64,000 nt of DNA, taken from NCBI GenBank assembly GCA_903858275.1, contig CAIOIC010000063.1, positions 18,363 to 82,362 of the forward strand, written 5' to 3'. A model generated the notes under the pieces. That model did not search any database. It worked only from the letters and a program-made list of their open reading frames with translations, and was not told the DNA's origin. Positions 1 to 10,458 of the stretch are shown here, one piece after another (within the stretch, counting starts at the first letter, position 1; the number at the start of each line of letters is the position of its first letter). A program made the position numbers and the translations under genes. The DNA is from an uncultured Verrucomicrobia subdivision 3 bacterium (GTDB lineage Bacteria > Verrucomicrobiota > Verrucomicrobiia > Limisphaerales > UBA11358).

Positions 1-2346
1 GCGCTGGCGGATTTAGCCGATCAAGGCAACGAAGCCATGGTGCAAAAGAAAACCACCGAAGCGCGGGCTATTTTTTCGAAGATACTCGGCACGCCCGGAG
101 TGCCGCCGTTTTGGGCCGCTTGGGCGGAATTGCGAATGGCGCAGTCATACCGGTTGGATGGAAATGATTCGTCCGCCAAAGATATTTATCGCCGCATCCA
201 AAGCCGGACCACTTATCTGGCCCACCACCGTCAGGAAGCCGCCGGGTTGTTGTCGGAAATGGAGCGCACCGCCAAAGGTTTGCCCGCCCGCGATGTGACC
301 GAGTCGCGCACCAAGCTGCCAGCCATCCAACGCTATGCGGCGGAAGTGTGGGTGGCACCCGATGGCAATGACGCCAATTCCGGTCAGCCGGCGAAACCGG
401 TGGCCACGCTTGCCCGCGCCCGCGATCTTGTGCGCGAGTTGCGCCGCAGCGCGAAGGGCCCCATCGCGGTCATCTTGAAAAACGGCGAGTATCGCGTCGA
501 TGGGACGCTGGCTTTGGGCGCCGAGGATTCCGGCGGTAAAGATGCGCCGGTGGTTTGGAAGGCGGCGGAGAGCGGCAAGGCGATTCTCTACGGAGGCATG
601 AAGCTCACGGGTTTTGTTCCGGTGCAAGATTCAGCCATTCTGGCGCGCTTGGCTCCGGAAGCGCGGGGTAAGGTTTTGATGTGTGATCTCAAGGCGCTTG
701 GCCTCCAAGACTACGGAGCTTTGGCGGTGCGCGGTTATAGTCAACCGCCTTCTCCGCCGACCGTGGAACTGTATGTGGATGGCGAGCCGCAGACGCTGGC
801 CCGCTGGCCGAATGAGGGTTTCGTGGACGCCGGCAAGCTTATCGAGCCGGGGAACATAGCCAATGGAACACCGTCGGCGTTCGAGTATTTGGACAATCGC
901 CATGCCCGCTGGATGGCAGCGGAGGATGCTTGGCTGTTTGGCTACTGGCGCTTTCTCTGGGCTGATTCCACGCTCAAAATTGGAAAGATTGATACGGCAG
1001 CCAAACGCATTGTCACCGCCAAGCCTTATGATTATGGCAAGCATGGAATGGATACCAAGCAGGGCATCAAATACTATGCATTCAATTTGCTGGAGGAACT
1101 GGACCGTCCCGGCGAATGGTATTTGGATCGTCGCACGGGAAAACTTTACCTCTGGCCCACCGGCGATGCGCAGCGGCAAAAAATTGAGCTGGGCGTGCTC
1201 AAGGTGCCGTTTCTGACGACCAAGGAAACCTCGAACCTGCGCTTGGAGGGATTGGTGTTCGACCTCGGCCGTTTTGACGGAATCCAAATCACCAAAGGCG
1301 ACAATGTCCAGATTGTCGGCTGCGAGGTGAAACGCATGGCCGGCAACGGTGTGATCATCAATGGCGGCACCCGGCACATGTTGTTGGGCTGCGACATTCA
1401 TCACACTGGCCGAAACGCAACCTCATTGGTTGGTGGAAACCGGGCGACGTTGGAGCGGGCGGATTTTCTGGTGGAAAACTGCCACCTGCACCATTTCGGG
1501 CGGATTGATCGCACTTACACGCCGGCCATCTATATCTCGGGTGTGGGCATGCGCATCGCTCACAACCTGATGAACGACGGGCCCAGTTCCTGCGTCCGGA
1601 TTGATGGCAATGACATCCTGATTGAATACAATGAAGTTCACAGCATGGTGCGCGAATCCGATGATCAAGGCGCCATGGAAAGCTTTGGCAATCCATCGTT
1701 CCGCGGCATCGTTTACCGCTTCAACCGTTTTGAAAACATTGGCAATGGCCTTGCCCTGGTCAATGGTCAGGCGGCCATCCGTTTCGATGACGTGATCAGC
1801 GGCATGGTGGTCTATGGCAACGTTTTTATCCGCGCCGCCAGCGGCCATTTCGGCGCGATCAACATCAATGGCGGACGCGACAATGTTTTCGACAACAACC
1901 TCTTCATTGATTGCAAATACGGCATCACCGGCGGCTGGCGTCACAAACACAAACACTGGCTGGACACGGAGCAAGGCCTCAAGAAAGACGCCTACCAGAC
2001 GCCGCTTTATCTCCAGCGCTATCCGGAAATGGCGAATATGCTCGATGGCAAGGGCCGCAATTTCGCCTCGCGCATGGCCTTGATTGATTCCGGCACGCCG
2101 ATTGTTCAAAAGGCGTTCTTCGACAGCCTGGCCGTGCGCAGTGAGTCCATGACCAATGCCGGCGCAAGTTTGCTGACCAAAAACTCCGACTTGCCCGGCA
2201 GTGTCGCCAGCGAACTCGGCCTGCGCCTGGGACTCCGCCCGATTCCGGTTGGCGAGATCGGGCTTTATGCGGATCGCACCCGCGCCCAATGGCCTGTGAT
2301 TTCGAAACCCATCGCGGTGCCCGATTGGCGGCAGAATGCAAAGTAA
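1..2346 (+). CDS. Right-handed parallel beta-helix protein (GH141-like) with helical N-terminal segment; 5' end lies outside window
   Basis: Frame +1 is open from base 1 (ALADLADQGNEAMVQKK...), so the listed ATG at 37 is probably internal; 'VAPDGNDANSGQPAKPVATLARARDLVRELR' and 'LKNGEYRVDGTLALGAEDSG' are typical of beta-helix glycosidases. Confidence 0.7.
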   Translation, partial: ALADLADQGNEAMVQKKTTEARAIFSKILGTPGVPPFWAAWAELRMAQSYRLDGNDSSAKDIYRRIQSRTTYLAHHRQEAAGLLSEMERTAKGLPARDVTESRTKLPAIQRYAAEVWVAPDGNDANSGQPAKPVATLARARDLVRELRRSAKGPIAVILKNGEYRVDGTLALGAEDSGGKDAPVVWKAAESGKAILYGGMKLTGFVPVQDSAILARLAPEARGKVLMCDLKALGLQDYGALAVRGYSQPPSPPTVELYVDGEPQTLARWPNEGFVDAGKLIEPGNIANGTPSAFEYLDNRHARWMAAEDAWLFGYWRFLWADSTLKIGKIDTAAKRIVTAKPYDYGKHGMDTKQGIKYYAFNLLEELDRPGEWYLDRRTGKLYLWPTGDAQRQKIELGVLKVPFLTTKETSNLRLEGLVFDLGRFDGIQITKGDNVQIVGCEVKRMAGNGVIINGGTRHMLLGCDIHHTGRNATSLVGGNRATLERADFLVENCHLHHFGRIDRTYTPAIYISGVGMRIAHNLMNDGPSSCVRIDGNDILIEYNEVHSMVRESDDQGAMESFGNPSFRGIVYRFNRFENIGNGLALVNGQAAIRFDDVISGMVVYGNVFIRAASGHFGAININGGRDNVFDNNLFIDCKYGITGGWRHKHKHWLDTEQGLKKDAYQTPLYLQRYPEMANMLDGKGRNFASRMALIDSGTPIVQKAFFDSLAVRSESMTNAGASLLTKNSDLPGSVASELGLRLGLRPIPVGEIGLYADRTRAQWPVISKPIAVPDWRQNAK

Positions 2347-2378
2347 TCATAAGCAGTTAATCAATTGAGAGGCAAAAA

Positions 2379-3284
2379 ATGAAACGACTGAAACTCACCG
2401 CCAATGGCCCGGAATTTTCCCGAATGGTCTATGGCACCTGGCGATTGCTCGACACCAAGCCGACGGCGCAGGAAATCAACCGCCGGCTGCACGCGTGTGT
2501 TGACCTCGGCATCACGACCATTGACACGGCGGAAATCTACGGCCTCTACGAAGTCGAATCGGCGCTGGGCGCAGCGCTGGCCTTGTCGCCCGGTTTGCGG
2601 GACAAGCTGGAAATCGTCACAAAGGCGGGGATATATGTGCCGTGCGCCTATCATCCCGAACGCCAGACGGCTCATTACAACGCCGCCGGTGCGCGGTTGG
2701 TGAAGAGCCTGGAAAAATCACTGCGCTTGCTGGGCACGGATCGGGTGGAGCTGTTTCTCGTGCATCGTCCCGACTGGCTGACGCGCGCCGACGATACGGC
2801 GGCTGGATTGAATCAGTTGTTGCGCAGCGGCAAAATTCACGCGGCCGGCGTGTCTAACTACTCGGCCTCGCAATTTGATCTGCTGACCGCGCGCATGGAA
2901 AAACCGCTGGCGACGAACCAGCTTGAATTTCATCTTCTGCATCACGATCCCATCCATGACGGCACGTTCCACCAATGCGAGAAGCAAGGCGTGTTGCCGA
3001 TGGCGTGGAGTCCGCTGGCAGGCGGACGTTTGTTCGATTCGAAAAACGCCGCCGCCCAGCGGCTCGCGCTGGCGGCGCAAAATCTCGCCGCGCGTTACGG
3101 CGGCGCGACGCTGGAACAACTCGCCTATGCATGGGTCATGGCGCATCCCAGCCGACCCTTGCCGGTCATCGGCACCAATAAGCTGGAACGAATCCAAAGT
3201 GCGGTTGAAGCGGACAAAATCACGCTGGCGCACGAAGATTGGTATGCCCTGTGGGAAGCCGCGCAAGGACGGCGGGTGCCGTGA
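2379..3284 (+). CDS. Aldo/keto reductase
   Basis: 301 aa; 'DLGITTIDTAEIYG', 'DRVELFLVHRPD', 'AAGVSNYSASQFDLL' AKR motifs. Confidence 0.85.
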   Translation: MKRLKLTANGPEFSRMVYGTWRLLDTKPTAQEINRRLHACVDLGITTIDTAEIYGLYEVESALGAALALSPGLRDKLEIVTKAGIYVPCAYHPERQTAHYNAAGARLVKSLEKSLRLLGTDRVELFLVHRPDWLTRADDTAAGLNQLLRSGKIHAAGVSNYSASQFDLLTARMEKPLATNQLEFHLLHHDPIHDGTFHQCEKQGVLPMAWSPLAGGRLFDSKNAAAQRLALAAQNLAARYGGATLEQLAYAWVMAHPSRPLPVIGTNKLERIQSAVEADKITLAHEDWYALWEAAQGRRVP

Positions 3285-3447
3285 ACATTTTTTAATTCAT
3301 CCATGCGAACGTTGGAAATTGTTTGACTCGGTAAAACTTAAAAATCACTCTGTCGCCTTAACCAATGACAAACCCTGTGCCGAACCGCATATAGTTAACT
3401 TTCTAAAATAACCAAACTCCCAAACCACCACTCGCAACAAAATAAAT

Positions 3448-4911
3448 ATGAATCAAAATACCATCAACCGTCGCAACTTCCTCAAAACCGCTTCGCTGGC
3501 CACCGGCGCGGTGGTTTTCGGCGTGCCGGCGCTGCTGCGCGGCCAAAACCTCAACAGCAAACTGAACATCGCCATCATCGGCGCCGGCGGCAAAGGTGCG
3601 AGCGATACCGTTTGCTGCTCCACCGAGAACATCGTGGCTTTATGCGACGTGGATGGCGGCATTCTGGCTAAGCAGCTTGAGAAATATCCCGGCGCCAAGG
3701 GTTTTCAGGATTTCCGCAAGATGTTCAGCGAATTGGGCAAGGGCATTGATGCCGTTGACATCGCCACCCCGGATCATTTCCACGGCATCGCCGCTGCCCA
3801 TGCCATGCGCCAGGGCAAACATGTTTACTGCCAGAAACCCTTGGTGCAGACGATTCACGAAGCGCGTTACCTGCGCGATCTTGCCCGGAAAACGGGCCTC
3901 GTTACCCAGATGGGCAACCAGGGCAGTGCCGCCGATGGATTGCGCCGCGCGGTTGAGTGCATCCAGGCAGGCATCATCGGCAAGGTGAGTGAGGTTCACG
4001 TCTGGACCAATCGCCCGGTCTGGCCGCAAGGCATGAACCGCCCCGAAGGTTCCGATCCCGTGCCGGAAAATCTTAACTGGGATATCTGGCTTGGCCCCGC
4101 CCCGGTGCGGCCATTCAAGAGTGGCGTCTATCACGGTTTCAAATGGCGTGGCTGGCAGGATTTCGGCACCGGTGCGCTGGGCGATATGGCCTGCCACACC
4201 GTCAACATGCCGTTCCGTGCGCTTCAGCTGGGTCATCCGAAGGAAATCTCATCAGAGGCTTTCGGCGTGATGAACAAAGAAACGTATCCTATCGGGTCGA
4301 AAATTCATTTTAAATTCCCGGCGCGTTCGAATAAGGGAAACAAGTCTTCCGATTCCCCGGTCTCGCTCTGGTGGTATGACGGCGGGCAGGTTGATGCCAC
4401 TAAGCCCAACGGCCACGATTTCAGCAACAAGCCGCCGAAAGAACTGCTCAAAGACATTGAGGTTTTTCGCGGTGAAGTTCCCAACAGCGCCTGCCTCATC
4501 GTCGGCGAAAACGGCACCATCTTTTCACCGGATGACTATGGCCAGCAGTTTTTTGTGAAGCTGAAAAATGATGAAAAATATGTCAGTTACTCAAAACATC
4601 CCGAAGTTGAAAAGATTCCGCAGACCATTGAGCGCAATCAGTTTAAACCGGATGCAACCAGCAAAGGGTCGGGCGACGACTTGCGCCACCACATGGAGTG
4701 GATCAATGCCATCAAAGCCAATAAGCCTCAGAATTGTTATTCACGGTTTGAAATTGCCGCGCAGCTTACGGAAATCATGTTGCTCGGTTGCGTCGCGCTC
4801 CAGGTCGGCAAGAAACTCGACTGGGATGGGGAGAAGATGAAAGCCAAGAACTGCCCGGAGGCCGCACCGTTTATCAAACGCAACAACCGCGCGGGCTGGG
4901 CAATGGCTTAA
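3448..4911 (+). CDS. Gfo/Idh/MocA family oxidoreductase, Tat-type signal
   Basis: 'NRRNFLKTASLATGAVVFG' signal; 'IAIIGAGGKG' and 'GKHVYCQKPLVQTIHEAR' motifs. Confidence 0.88.
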   Translation: MNQNTINRRNFLKTASLATGAVVFGVPALLRGQNLNSKLNIAIIGAGGKGASDTVCCSTENIVALCDVDGGILAKQLEKYPGAKGFQDFRKMFSELGKGIDAVDIATPDHFHGIAAAHAMRQGKHVYCQKPLVQTIHEARYLRDLARKTGLVTQMGNQGSAADGLRRAVECIQAGIIGKVSEVHVWTNRPVWPQGMNRPEGSDPVPENLNWDIWLGPAPVRPFKSGVYHGFKWRGWQDFGTGALGDMACHTVNMPFRALQLGHPKEISSEAFGVMNKETYPIGSKIHFKFPARSNKGNKSSDSPVSLWWYDGGQVDATKPNGHDFSNKPPKELLKDIEVFRGEVPNSACLIVGENGTIFSPDDYGQQFFVKLKNDEKYVSYSKHPEVEKIPQTIERNQFKPDATSKGSGDDLRHHMEWINAIKANKPQNCYSRFEIAAQLTEIMLLGCVALQVGKKLDWDGEKMKAKNCPEAAPFIKRNNRAGWAMA

Positions 4912-4923
4912 AACATCGGTGCC

Positions 4924-5934
4924 ATGATTAAATTCGTTGCGAAATTGACCGTGGCCGTTCTGTTCGCCGCCGGCACTGCGCTGGCGGCGGACAGCGTGAC
5001 GCCTTTTGTCGGCAACTGGGCGCTCATTTTGCCCGGCAATGTTCCCGGGTGGCTGGGTATCGCTCCCAAAGGCGATCAGCTCGAAGGCTCCATGCTGTGG
5101 GGTTGGTCCAGTCCCTTCCCGGTGGAGCAGGTTGCCGTGAAAGGGCAGGTGCTGGCTTTCACCCGCATCCGCACCGTGCCGCGCAAGGACGAAACCGGCA
5201 AAGTCATCCGGACCGATCGGCTGGCCGACACGTTCACCGGCACTGTCGAAGGGGACGCAATCAAAGTCACCCTCCTTCGCTCGCACGACAACGACGCCGG
5301 TGTGGACAAGCAGGAATTTGCCGGCAAGCGCATTCCGCCCGTGCCGCCCGCGCCCAATTTGGCGAAGGTGAAATTTGGCGATGCCATCCCGCTTTTCAAC
5401 GGCAAGGATTTGACCGGCTGGCGATTGCTTAATCCGAAAGCACCGAATGGCTGGAGCGCCGAGGGGGGCATTTTGGTGAATCGCGCACCGCAGGAAGAGG
5501 GTAAACCGCACAAGAATTATGGCAACCTGCGCACCGACCGGGAATTTGAAGACTTCAATCTGACCTTGGAGGCGCGGGTGCCCAAGGATGGCAACAGTGG
5601 CGTTTACCTGCGCGGCTTATATGAGATTCAGGTGATGGACAGTTTCGGTAAGCCTCTTGATCCGCATAACATGGGCGCTCTTTACGGACGCATCCAGCCC
5701 GCTGTGAGCGCCGAGAAACCCGTCGGCGAATGGCAGACCCTTGACATCACCCTTGTGGCGCGGCATCTGACCGTGGTGCTAAACGGCAGGAAAATCATCA
5801 ACAATCAACCTGTGCTGGGCATCACCGGCGGCGCCCTGACCGCAGATGAATTCAAGCCGGGGCCGATTTATCTGCAAGGCGATCACACCGGCATTGAATA
5901 TCGCAACCTCGTTTTGCGACCCGTCGCAAAATAA
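4924..5934 (+). CDS. DUF1080 (3-keto-disaccharide hydrolase-type) domain protein, exported
   Basis: Signal peptide; 'IPLFNGKDLTGWRLLNPKAPNGWSAEGGILVNRA...NFGNLRT'-type DUF1080 signature, 'GNSGVYLRGLYEIQVMDSFG'. Confidence 0.85.
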   Translation: MIKFVAKLTVAVLFAAGTALAADSVTPFVGNWALILPGNVPGWLGIAPKGDQLEGSMLWGWSSPFPVEQVAVKGQVLAFTRIRTVPRKDETGKVIRTDRLADTFTGTVEGDAIKVTLLRSHDNDAGVDKQEFAGKRIPPVPPAPNLAKVKFGDAIPLFNGKDLTGWRLLNPKAPNGWSAEGGILVNRAPQEEGKPHKNYGNLRTDREFEDFNLTLEARVPKDGNSGVYLRGLYEIQVMDSFGKPLDPHNMGALYGRIQPAVSAEKPVGEWQTLDITLVARHLTVVLNGRKIINNQPVLGITGGALTADEFKPGPIYLQGDHTGIEYRNLVLRPVAK

Positions 5935-5964
5935 GGATTTCAATCCAATAACCACGGGAGTTAA

Positions 5965-6615
5965 TTGCTTCGCCCAATCTTGTCAAAGAAATCACCGAAC
6001 CCCGGAATTGTCTCCGATTTTGCCAGCTGTGACGTCGGGTCGCCTGCGTTGACTGGTTCAGCCAGGCCAGTCGGACAAGGCTGGGACATCGTTGCCGGCG
6101 GAGCGGATATCTGGGAAAAAGCTGATCAGTTTCATTTCGTTTACAAATCCTTTTCGGGCGACTTCGACCTTGCCATCCGGGCTGAAAGTTTTGCGCCCGC
6201 CCATCTGTATTCCAAGGCCGGAATCATGGTTCGGGAAAGCCTGAAGACCGACAGTGCGCACCTGATGTTTCTGGTTTTTGCGAACAATGCGCCGCGAAAC
6301 AACAATCTGGGCGCATATGAAATGCAGTTCCGTGCGACTGCCGGCGATGAGTGTCGGGCGATTTATCCCGCCCAACTGCCGCCCGCGCCGCCGGAATTTC
6401 CCGCCGCCTTTCCCGATTCATGGTTGCGGGTCAAGCGGTCCGGCAACCGGTTTTTTGCGTTCGCTTCCACCGATGGCAAAACCTGGAAGTTGTATACGCA
6501 GCCCGTTCTGGCATTGGCCCGCTCCGTATTGGTTGGGCCGGCGCTGACCTCGCATGAACCGTTGACCGCAGCCAAGGTTGCGTTTCGCGATTATGCCGAG
6601 TTTGCCCAAGCCTGA
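5965..6615 (+). CDS. DUF1349-like/concanavalin-like protein; start uncertain (no ATG, no signal peptide)
   Basis: ORF opens at TTG; 'GWDIVAGGADIWEKADQFHFVYKSFSGDFDLAIRAESF..YSKAGIMVRESL'. Confidence 0.5.
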   Translation: MLRPILSKKSPNPGIVSDFASCDVGSPALTGSARPVGQGWDIVAGGADIWEKADQFHFVYKSFSGDFDLAIRAESFAPAHLYSKAGIMVRESLKTDSAHLMFLVFANNAPRNNNLGAYEMQFRATAGDECRAIYPAQLPPAPPEFPAAFPDSWLRVKRSGNRFFAFASTDGKTWKLYTQPVLALARSVLVGPALTSHEPLTAAKVAFRDYAEFAQA

Positions 6616-6678
6616 GGAATTGATTATATTTTGCCATATTTCAAACCCCCAACGATACCAGCATTGAATTTATCCATT

Positions 6679-7542
6679 ATGAAATCCACCAACCAGATCA
6701 TTAAACCGTTGCTGCTTTTCGCGGCGACCATCATCGCCGCCGGCAGTCTTAAGGCTGAACCGCTTTTCCCCCAGGCTCCGGGCATGTGTTCCTACACTCA
6801 TCGCGAGCAGTTCAAGAAAGACGTGCCCGCCACGCTGGACGCCATCAAGGCGCTCGGCATCACGGATATGGAATTTTCCAACCTCTTCGGCAAAACGGCG
6901 GCGGAATTGCGGCAATTGCTCGACGCGCGCGGGATGGTCTGCACGTCCTTTGGCGTGAATTATGACGATTTGGTAAAAAAAACTGATGTGGTCGCCGGCA
7001 ACGCCAAGGCCCTCGGTGCAAAATTTGTCCGCGTGGCGTGGTTGCCGAGCCGCCAGCCGTTCACGTTGGAACTGGCCAAACAAACTGCCGCCGAGTTCAA
7101 CCGCATCGGCAAACAATTGCGCGAACAACACGGCCTGACGTTCTGCTACCACAACCACGGCTACGAATTTGTGAAACAGGACAATGGCACGCTGTTCGAT
7201 GTGCTGGTGGCGGAAACCAATCCGCAGGATGTGAGCTTTGAACTTGATATTTTGTGGGCGCACCACCCCGGAGCAAATCCCGCCGCGCTGCTGGCGAAGC
7301 ATGGTTCGCGTTTCAAGCTGATGCATTTGAAAGATCTCAGGCAGGGCGTGAAAGGCGACTTGAGCGGCAAGACCGCCGTGGAAAACGACGTGGCGCTGGG
7401 CACAGGCCAGATTGATATCCCGGCGGTGCTGAAGGCCGCCCAAAAAGCCGGCGTGCTGCATTACTACATTGAAGACGAAAGCCCGAGCATCGCCACACAA
7501 GTGCCGCAGACCATTGCTTATCTGAAAAGCCTGAAGAACTGA
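6679..7542 (+). CDS. Exported sugar phosphate isomerase/epimerase-like TIM barrel
   Basis: 'MKSTNQIIKPLLLFAATIIAAGSLKA' signal; 'FCYHNHGYEF', 'FELDILWAHHPGANP', 'LMHLKDLRQG'. Confidence 0.82.
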   Translation: MKSTNQIIKPLLLFAATIIAAGSLKAEPLFPQAPGMCSYTHREQFKKDVPATLDAIKALGITDMEFSNLFGKTAAELRQLLDARGMVCTSFGVNYDDLVKKTDVVAGNAKALGAKFVRVAWLPSRQPFTLELAKQTAAEFNRIGKQLREQHGLTFCYHNHGYEFVKQDNGTLFDVLVAETNPQDVSFELDILWAHHPGANPAALLAKHGSRFKLMHLKDLRQGVKGDLSGKTAVENDVALGTGQIDIPAVLKAAQKAGVLHYYIEDESPSIATQVPQTIAYLKSLKN

Positions 7543-7565
7543 CAACCTCCAACGCAAAATTGACC

Positions 7566-8927
7566 ATGAAACAAAAAATCTCCCGTCGCCAGTTTGTCGC
7601 CTCATCCCTCACCATCGGGGCCGCCGCCGCGCTGATGCCGCGCACGTTTTTGCGGGCCGCAGCATCTCCCGCCAACAAAGTTGTGCTCGCCGTCGCGGGG
7701 GTCCGCACGGGCGCGCCCGGCAGCAGCGGACGCGGCATCGAACTCATCAATAAATTTTCCGCGCTGCCCGGGGTGGAGTTCAAGTATGTGATTGATGTGG
7801 ATTGCCGCTATCTTTCCCCTGCCGCCGACATCACGGAAAAGAAGCAGGGCAAAGCCCCGCAGCAGGAAACGGATTTTCGCCGGGTGTTGGAAGACAAGGA
7901 CGTGGACGGGCTGCTCATCACCACGCCGGACCACTGGCATGCGCCCATGGCGATTCTTGCCGCCAAAGCCGGCAAACACGTCTACGTCGAGAAGCCCTGC
8001 AGCCACAATCCGCGCGAAGGCGAAATCCTGGTCGAGGTCGCCAAAAAATATAAGCGGCTGGTGCAGATGGGCAGCCAGCGCCGCTCCATCGCCAACGTCC
8101 AGCAGATGTGCCGGGAAATTCAGGAGGGATTGATTGGAAAGCTTTTCCTTGCGCAATGCTTTTACGCCCGCCGCCGTCCGTCCATCGGCTTTGGCAAAGT
8201 CGTCAAGCCGCCGGCCGATTTGGACTGGGACTTGTGGCAGGGGCCGGCTCCGCGCACGGAATACCGCGATAACCTTCATCCCTACAACTGGCATTGGTTC
8301 TGGCGCTGGGGCACCGGCGAAGCCCTCAACAACGGCGTGCATCTGCTCGACGTCGCGCGCTGGGCGATGGGTGTGACCTTCCCGACCAAGGTCAGTTCTT
8401 TCGGTGGCCGCTGGCACGATGTGGGCCTCGATGATTGGGAAGCCCCGGACACGCAGGAAATCCAGCTGGAATTCGGTCCCGGCAAGGGCATCTCGTGGTT
8501 TGGCCGCTCCTGCAGCACCTATGGCGCGCCCGGCTACAAATCGAACGGCATCGTGTTCTACGGCAGCAAAGGAACGATCGATTACGACGGCAGCGGCACT
8601 TACACGGTCTATGATCTGGACAATAAACCGGTCAAAAAAGTCGGCGAAGATCCCGGTAAAAAATCGAATCTGGCCAACGGCGCGGATCCGGGTCTCAATG
8701 ACAATCATGCGCTGAACTTTGTCGAATCCATTCGCGGTAATGCGAAGTTGAACGCCCCGATTGATCAGGGACACAACAGCACCTTGCTCGCCCAACTCGG
8801 CAACATCGCCCAGCGCGTAGGCCACAGTCTGCGCACGGATCCGACCAACGGACACATTCTCGACGACCGGAAGGCCGCCGCCTTGTGGACGCGTGAATAT
8901 GCGTCTGGCTGGAAGCCGACCGTTTAA
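7566..8927 (+). CDS. Gfo/Idh/MocA family oxidoreductase, Tat-type signal
   Basis: 'ISRRQFVASSLTIGAAAALMPRTFL'; 'TTPDHWHAPMAILAAKAGKHVYVEKPCSHNPREGE'. Confidence 0.88.
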   Translation: MKQKISRRQFVASSLTIGAAAALMPRTFLRAAASPANKVVLAVAGVRTGAPGSSGRGIELINKFSALPGVEFKYVIDVDCRYLSPAADITEKKQGKAPQQETDFRRVLEDKDVDGLLITTPDHWHAPMAILAAKAGKHVYVEKPCSHNPREGEILVEVAKKYKRLVQMGSQRRSIANVQQMCREIQEGLIGKLFLAQCFYARRRPSIGFGKVVKPPADLDWDLWQGPAPRTEYRDNLHPYNWHWFWRWGTGEALNNGVHLLDVARWAMGVTFPTKVSSFGGRWHDVGLDDWEAPDTQEIQLEFGPGKGISWFGRSCSTYGAPGYKSNGIVFYGSKGTIDYDGSGTYTVYDLDNKPVKKVGEDPGKKSNLANGADPGLNDNHALNFVESIRGNAKLNAPIDQGHNSTLLAQLGNIAQRVGHSLRTDPTNGHILDDRKAAALWTREYASGWKPTV

Positions 8928-8986
8928 TTCTTGAACTTTCGCCAACGCGAAATGCTGGAAGCAAAACGACTTGTTTTTGATGCCCC

Positions 8987-10399
8987 GTGAATAATCAAAC
9001 GCGACGCTCATTTCTTAAAACCGCTGTCGGCGGCAGTTTGGGATTAGCCTGCTTGCCAGCCATTTTGCCCGCGCGGCTGCTGGGTGCGGACGCGCCAAGC
9101 AAGAAAATACAGGTCGCCCAAATCGGCTGTGGCCGCATGGGGCGCAGCGACTTGAGAAACACCATGTCCGAGCCGCTTGCGCGCGTGGTGGCGGTCTGCG
9201 ATCTGGATTCCAAGCGTCTCGCCGCCGGCAAGAAACTGGCGGAGGATTTTTACGCCAACCAGGGCGAATCCGGCGTGACGGTGAAGGCTTTTCACAATTA
9301 TCGCGATGTGCTGGCGTCGCCGGAAATTGATGCGGTGGTCATCACGGTTCCGGATCATTCGCACGCGCTGGTGGCGATTGAGGCGGCCATCGCCGGCAAG
9401 CATGTTTATCTGGAGAAACCGGTGACCTACACCATTGCCGAGGCCATCGCGCTGCGCAAAGTGGTGGAGTCCACGCGGATTATCTTGCAGACCGGCTCGC
9501 AGCAGCGCTCCGTGCGTCCGTGGGCCAGCTTCCGCCCGGCCAGTGAGGCGGTGCGCAATGGCCGTATCGGCCAGCTGCGCACCATCAAAATCGGCATCAG
9601 CATTGACAAGCCATTCGGGATAAAACCCGCGCCCATGAGCGTGCCGGAAAATCTGGATTACGAACGCTGGCTTGGTTCCGCACCGGAGCGGCCCTACATG
9701 GAAGGCCGTGTGCATCCGCAAAACAGTTTGAATGGCCGCCCCGGCTGGATCACCACGGAAGAATTCGGGCTGGGCATGATCACCAACTGGGGCGCCCATC
9801 ATCTGGATATCGCGCATTGGGCGATGGCGCAGGAATGCGGTGGACCGCTGACGGTGGAGGCCAGGGCAGCTTACCCCAAAAATGATCTGATGACTTCGCA
9901 CGAGAATTATCACGTTGAAATGCTGTATCCGGGAAAGGTCAAAGTGATTTTCGATCATAAGTTCCCCAAGGGGCTGCGCTTTGAAGGGGATGAGGGCTGG
10001 GTGTTTTGCACGCGCAGCGATGAGACGGAAGTTGTCTATAAGAAAGATGGCCAGTTAGATCGTGCGGCGATGCAGTCGCTGCAGGCGAGCAACCCCGGGA
10101 TTCTTTCGCCGCTGGGTGAAAAGGCCAGGCGTTGGATGCCGAGCAAATCGCACTTTGGCAACTGGCTGGAGAGCATTGTGGCTAATCAGCAGCCTATTGC
10201 GCCGATCCAGCAATCCGCCCGCACGCTGGAAGGCTGCTGTGCGGCTTGGATTGGTATGAAACTGAAGCGAAAATTGAATTGGGATGCCGCCACGGAAATG
10301 TTCATTGGCGATGACGCGGCGAACGCGCTGCGCGAACGCAAAGCCCGCAAGCCGGAATATGATTATATTCTGGCGATGAAACGCGCCGGCATTGTGTAA
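8987..10399 (+). CDS. Gfo/Idh/MocA family oxidoreductase, Tat-type signal
   Basis: GTG start; 'TRRSFLKTAVGGSLGLACLPAILPA'; 'ITVPDHSHALVAIEAAIAGKHVYLEKPVTYTIAEA'. Confidence 0.88.
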   Translation: MNNQTRRSFLKTAVGGSLGLACLPAILPARLLGADAPSKKIQVAQIGCGRMGRSDLRNTMSEPLARVVAVCDLDSKRLAAGKKLAEDFYANQGESGVTVKAFHNYRDVLASPEIDAVVITVPDHSHALVAIEAAIAGKHVYLEKPVTYTIAEAIALRKVVESTRIILQTGSQQRSVRPWASFRPASEAVRNGRIGQLRTIKIGISIDKPFGIKPAPMSVPENLDYERWLGSAPERPYMEGRVHPQNSLNGRPGWITTEEFGLGMITNWGAHHLDIAHWAMAQECGGPLTVEARAAYPKNDLMTSHENYHVEMLYPGKVKVIFDHKFPKGLRFEGDEGWVFCTRSDETEVVYKKDGQLDRAAMQSLQASNPGILSPLGEKARRWMPSKSHFGNWLESIVANQQPIAPIQQSARTLEGCCAAWIGMKLKRKLNWDAATEMFIGDDAANALRERKARKPEYDYILAMKRAGIV

Positions 10400-10458
10400 T
10401 CCGAATTTTTCGAGGGATCCGAACTCCTTAGCGGGCAAATAACTTTAGAAAATTTAAA

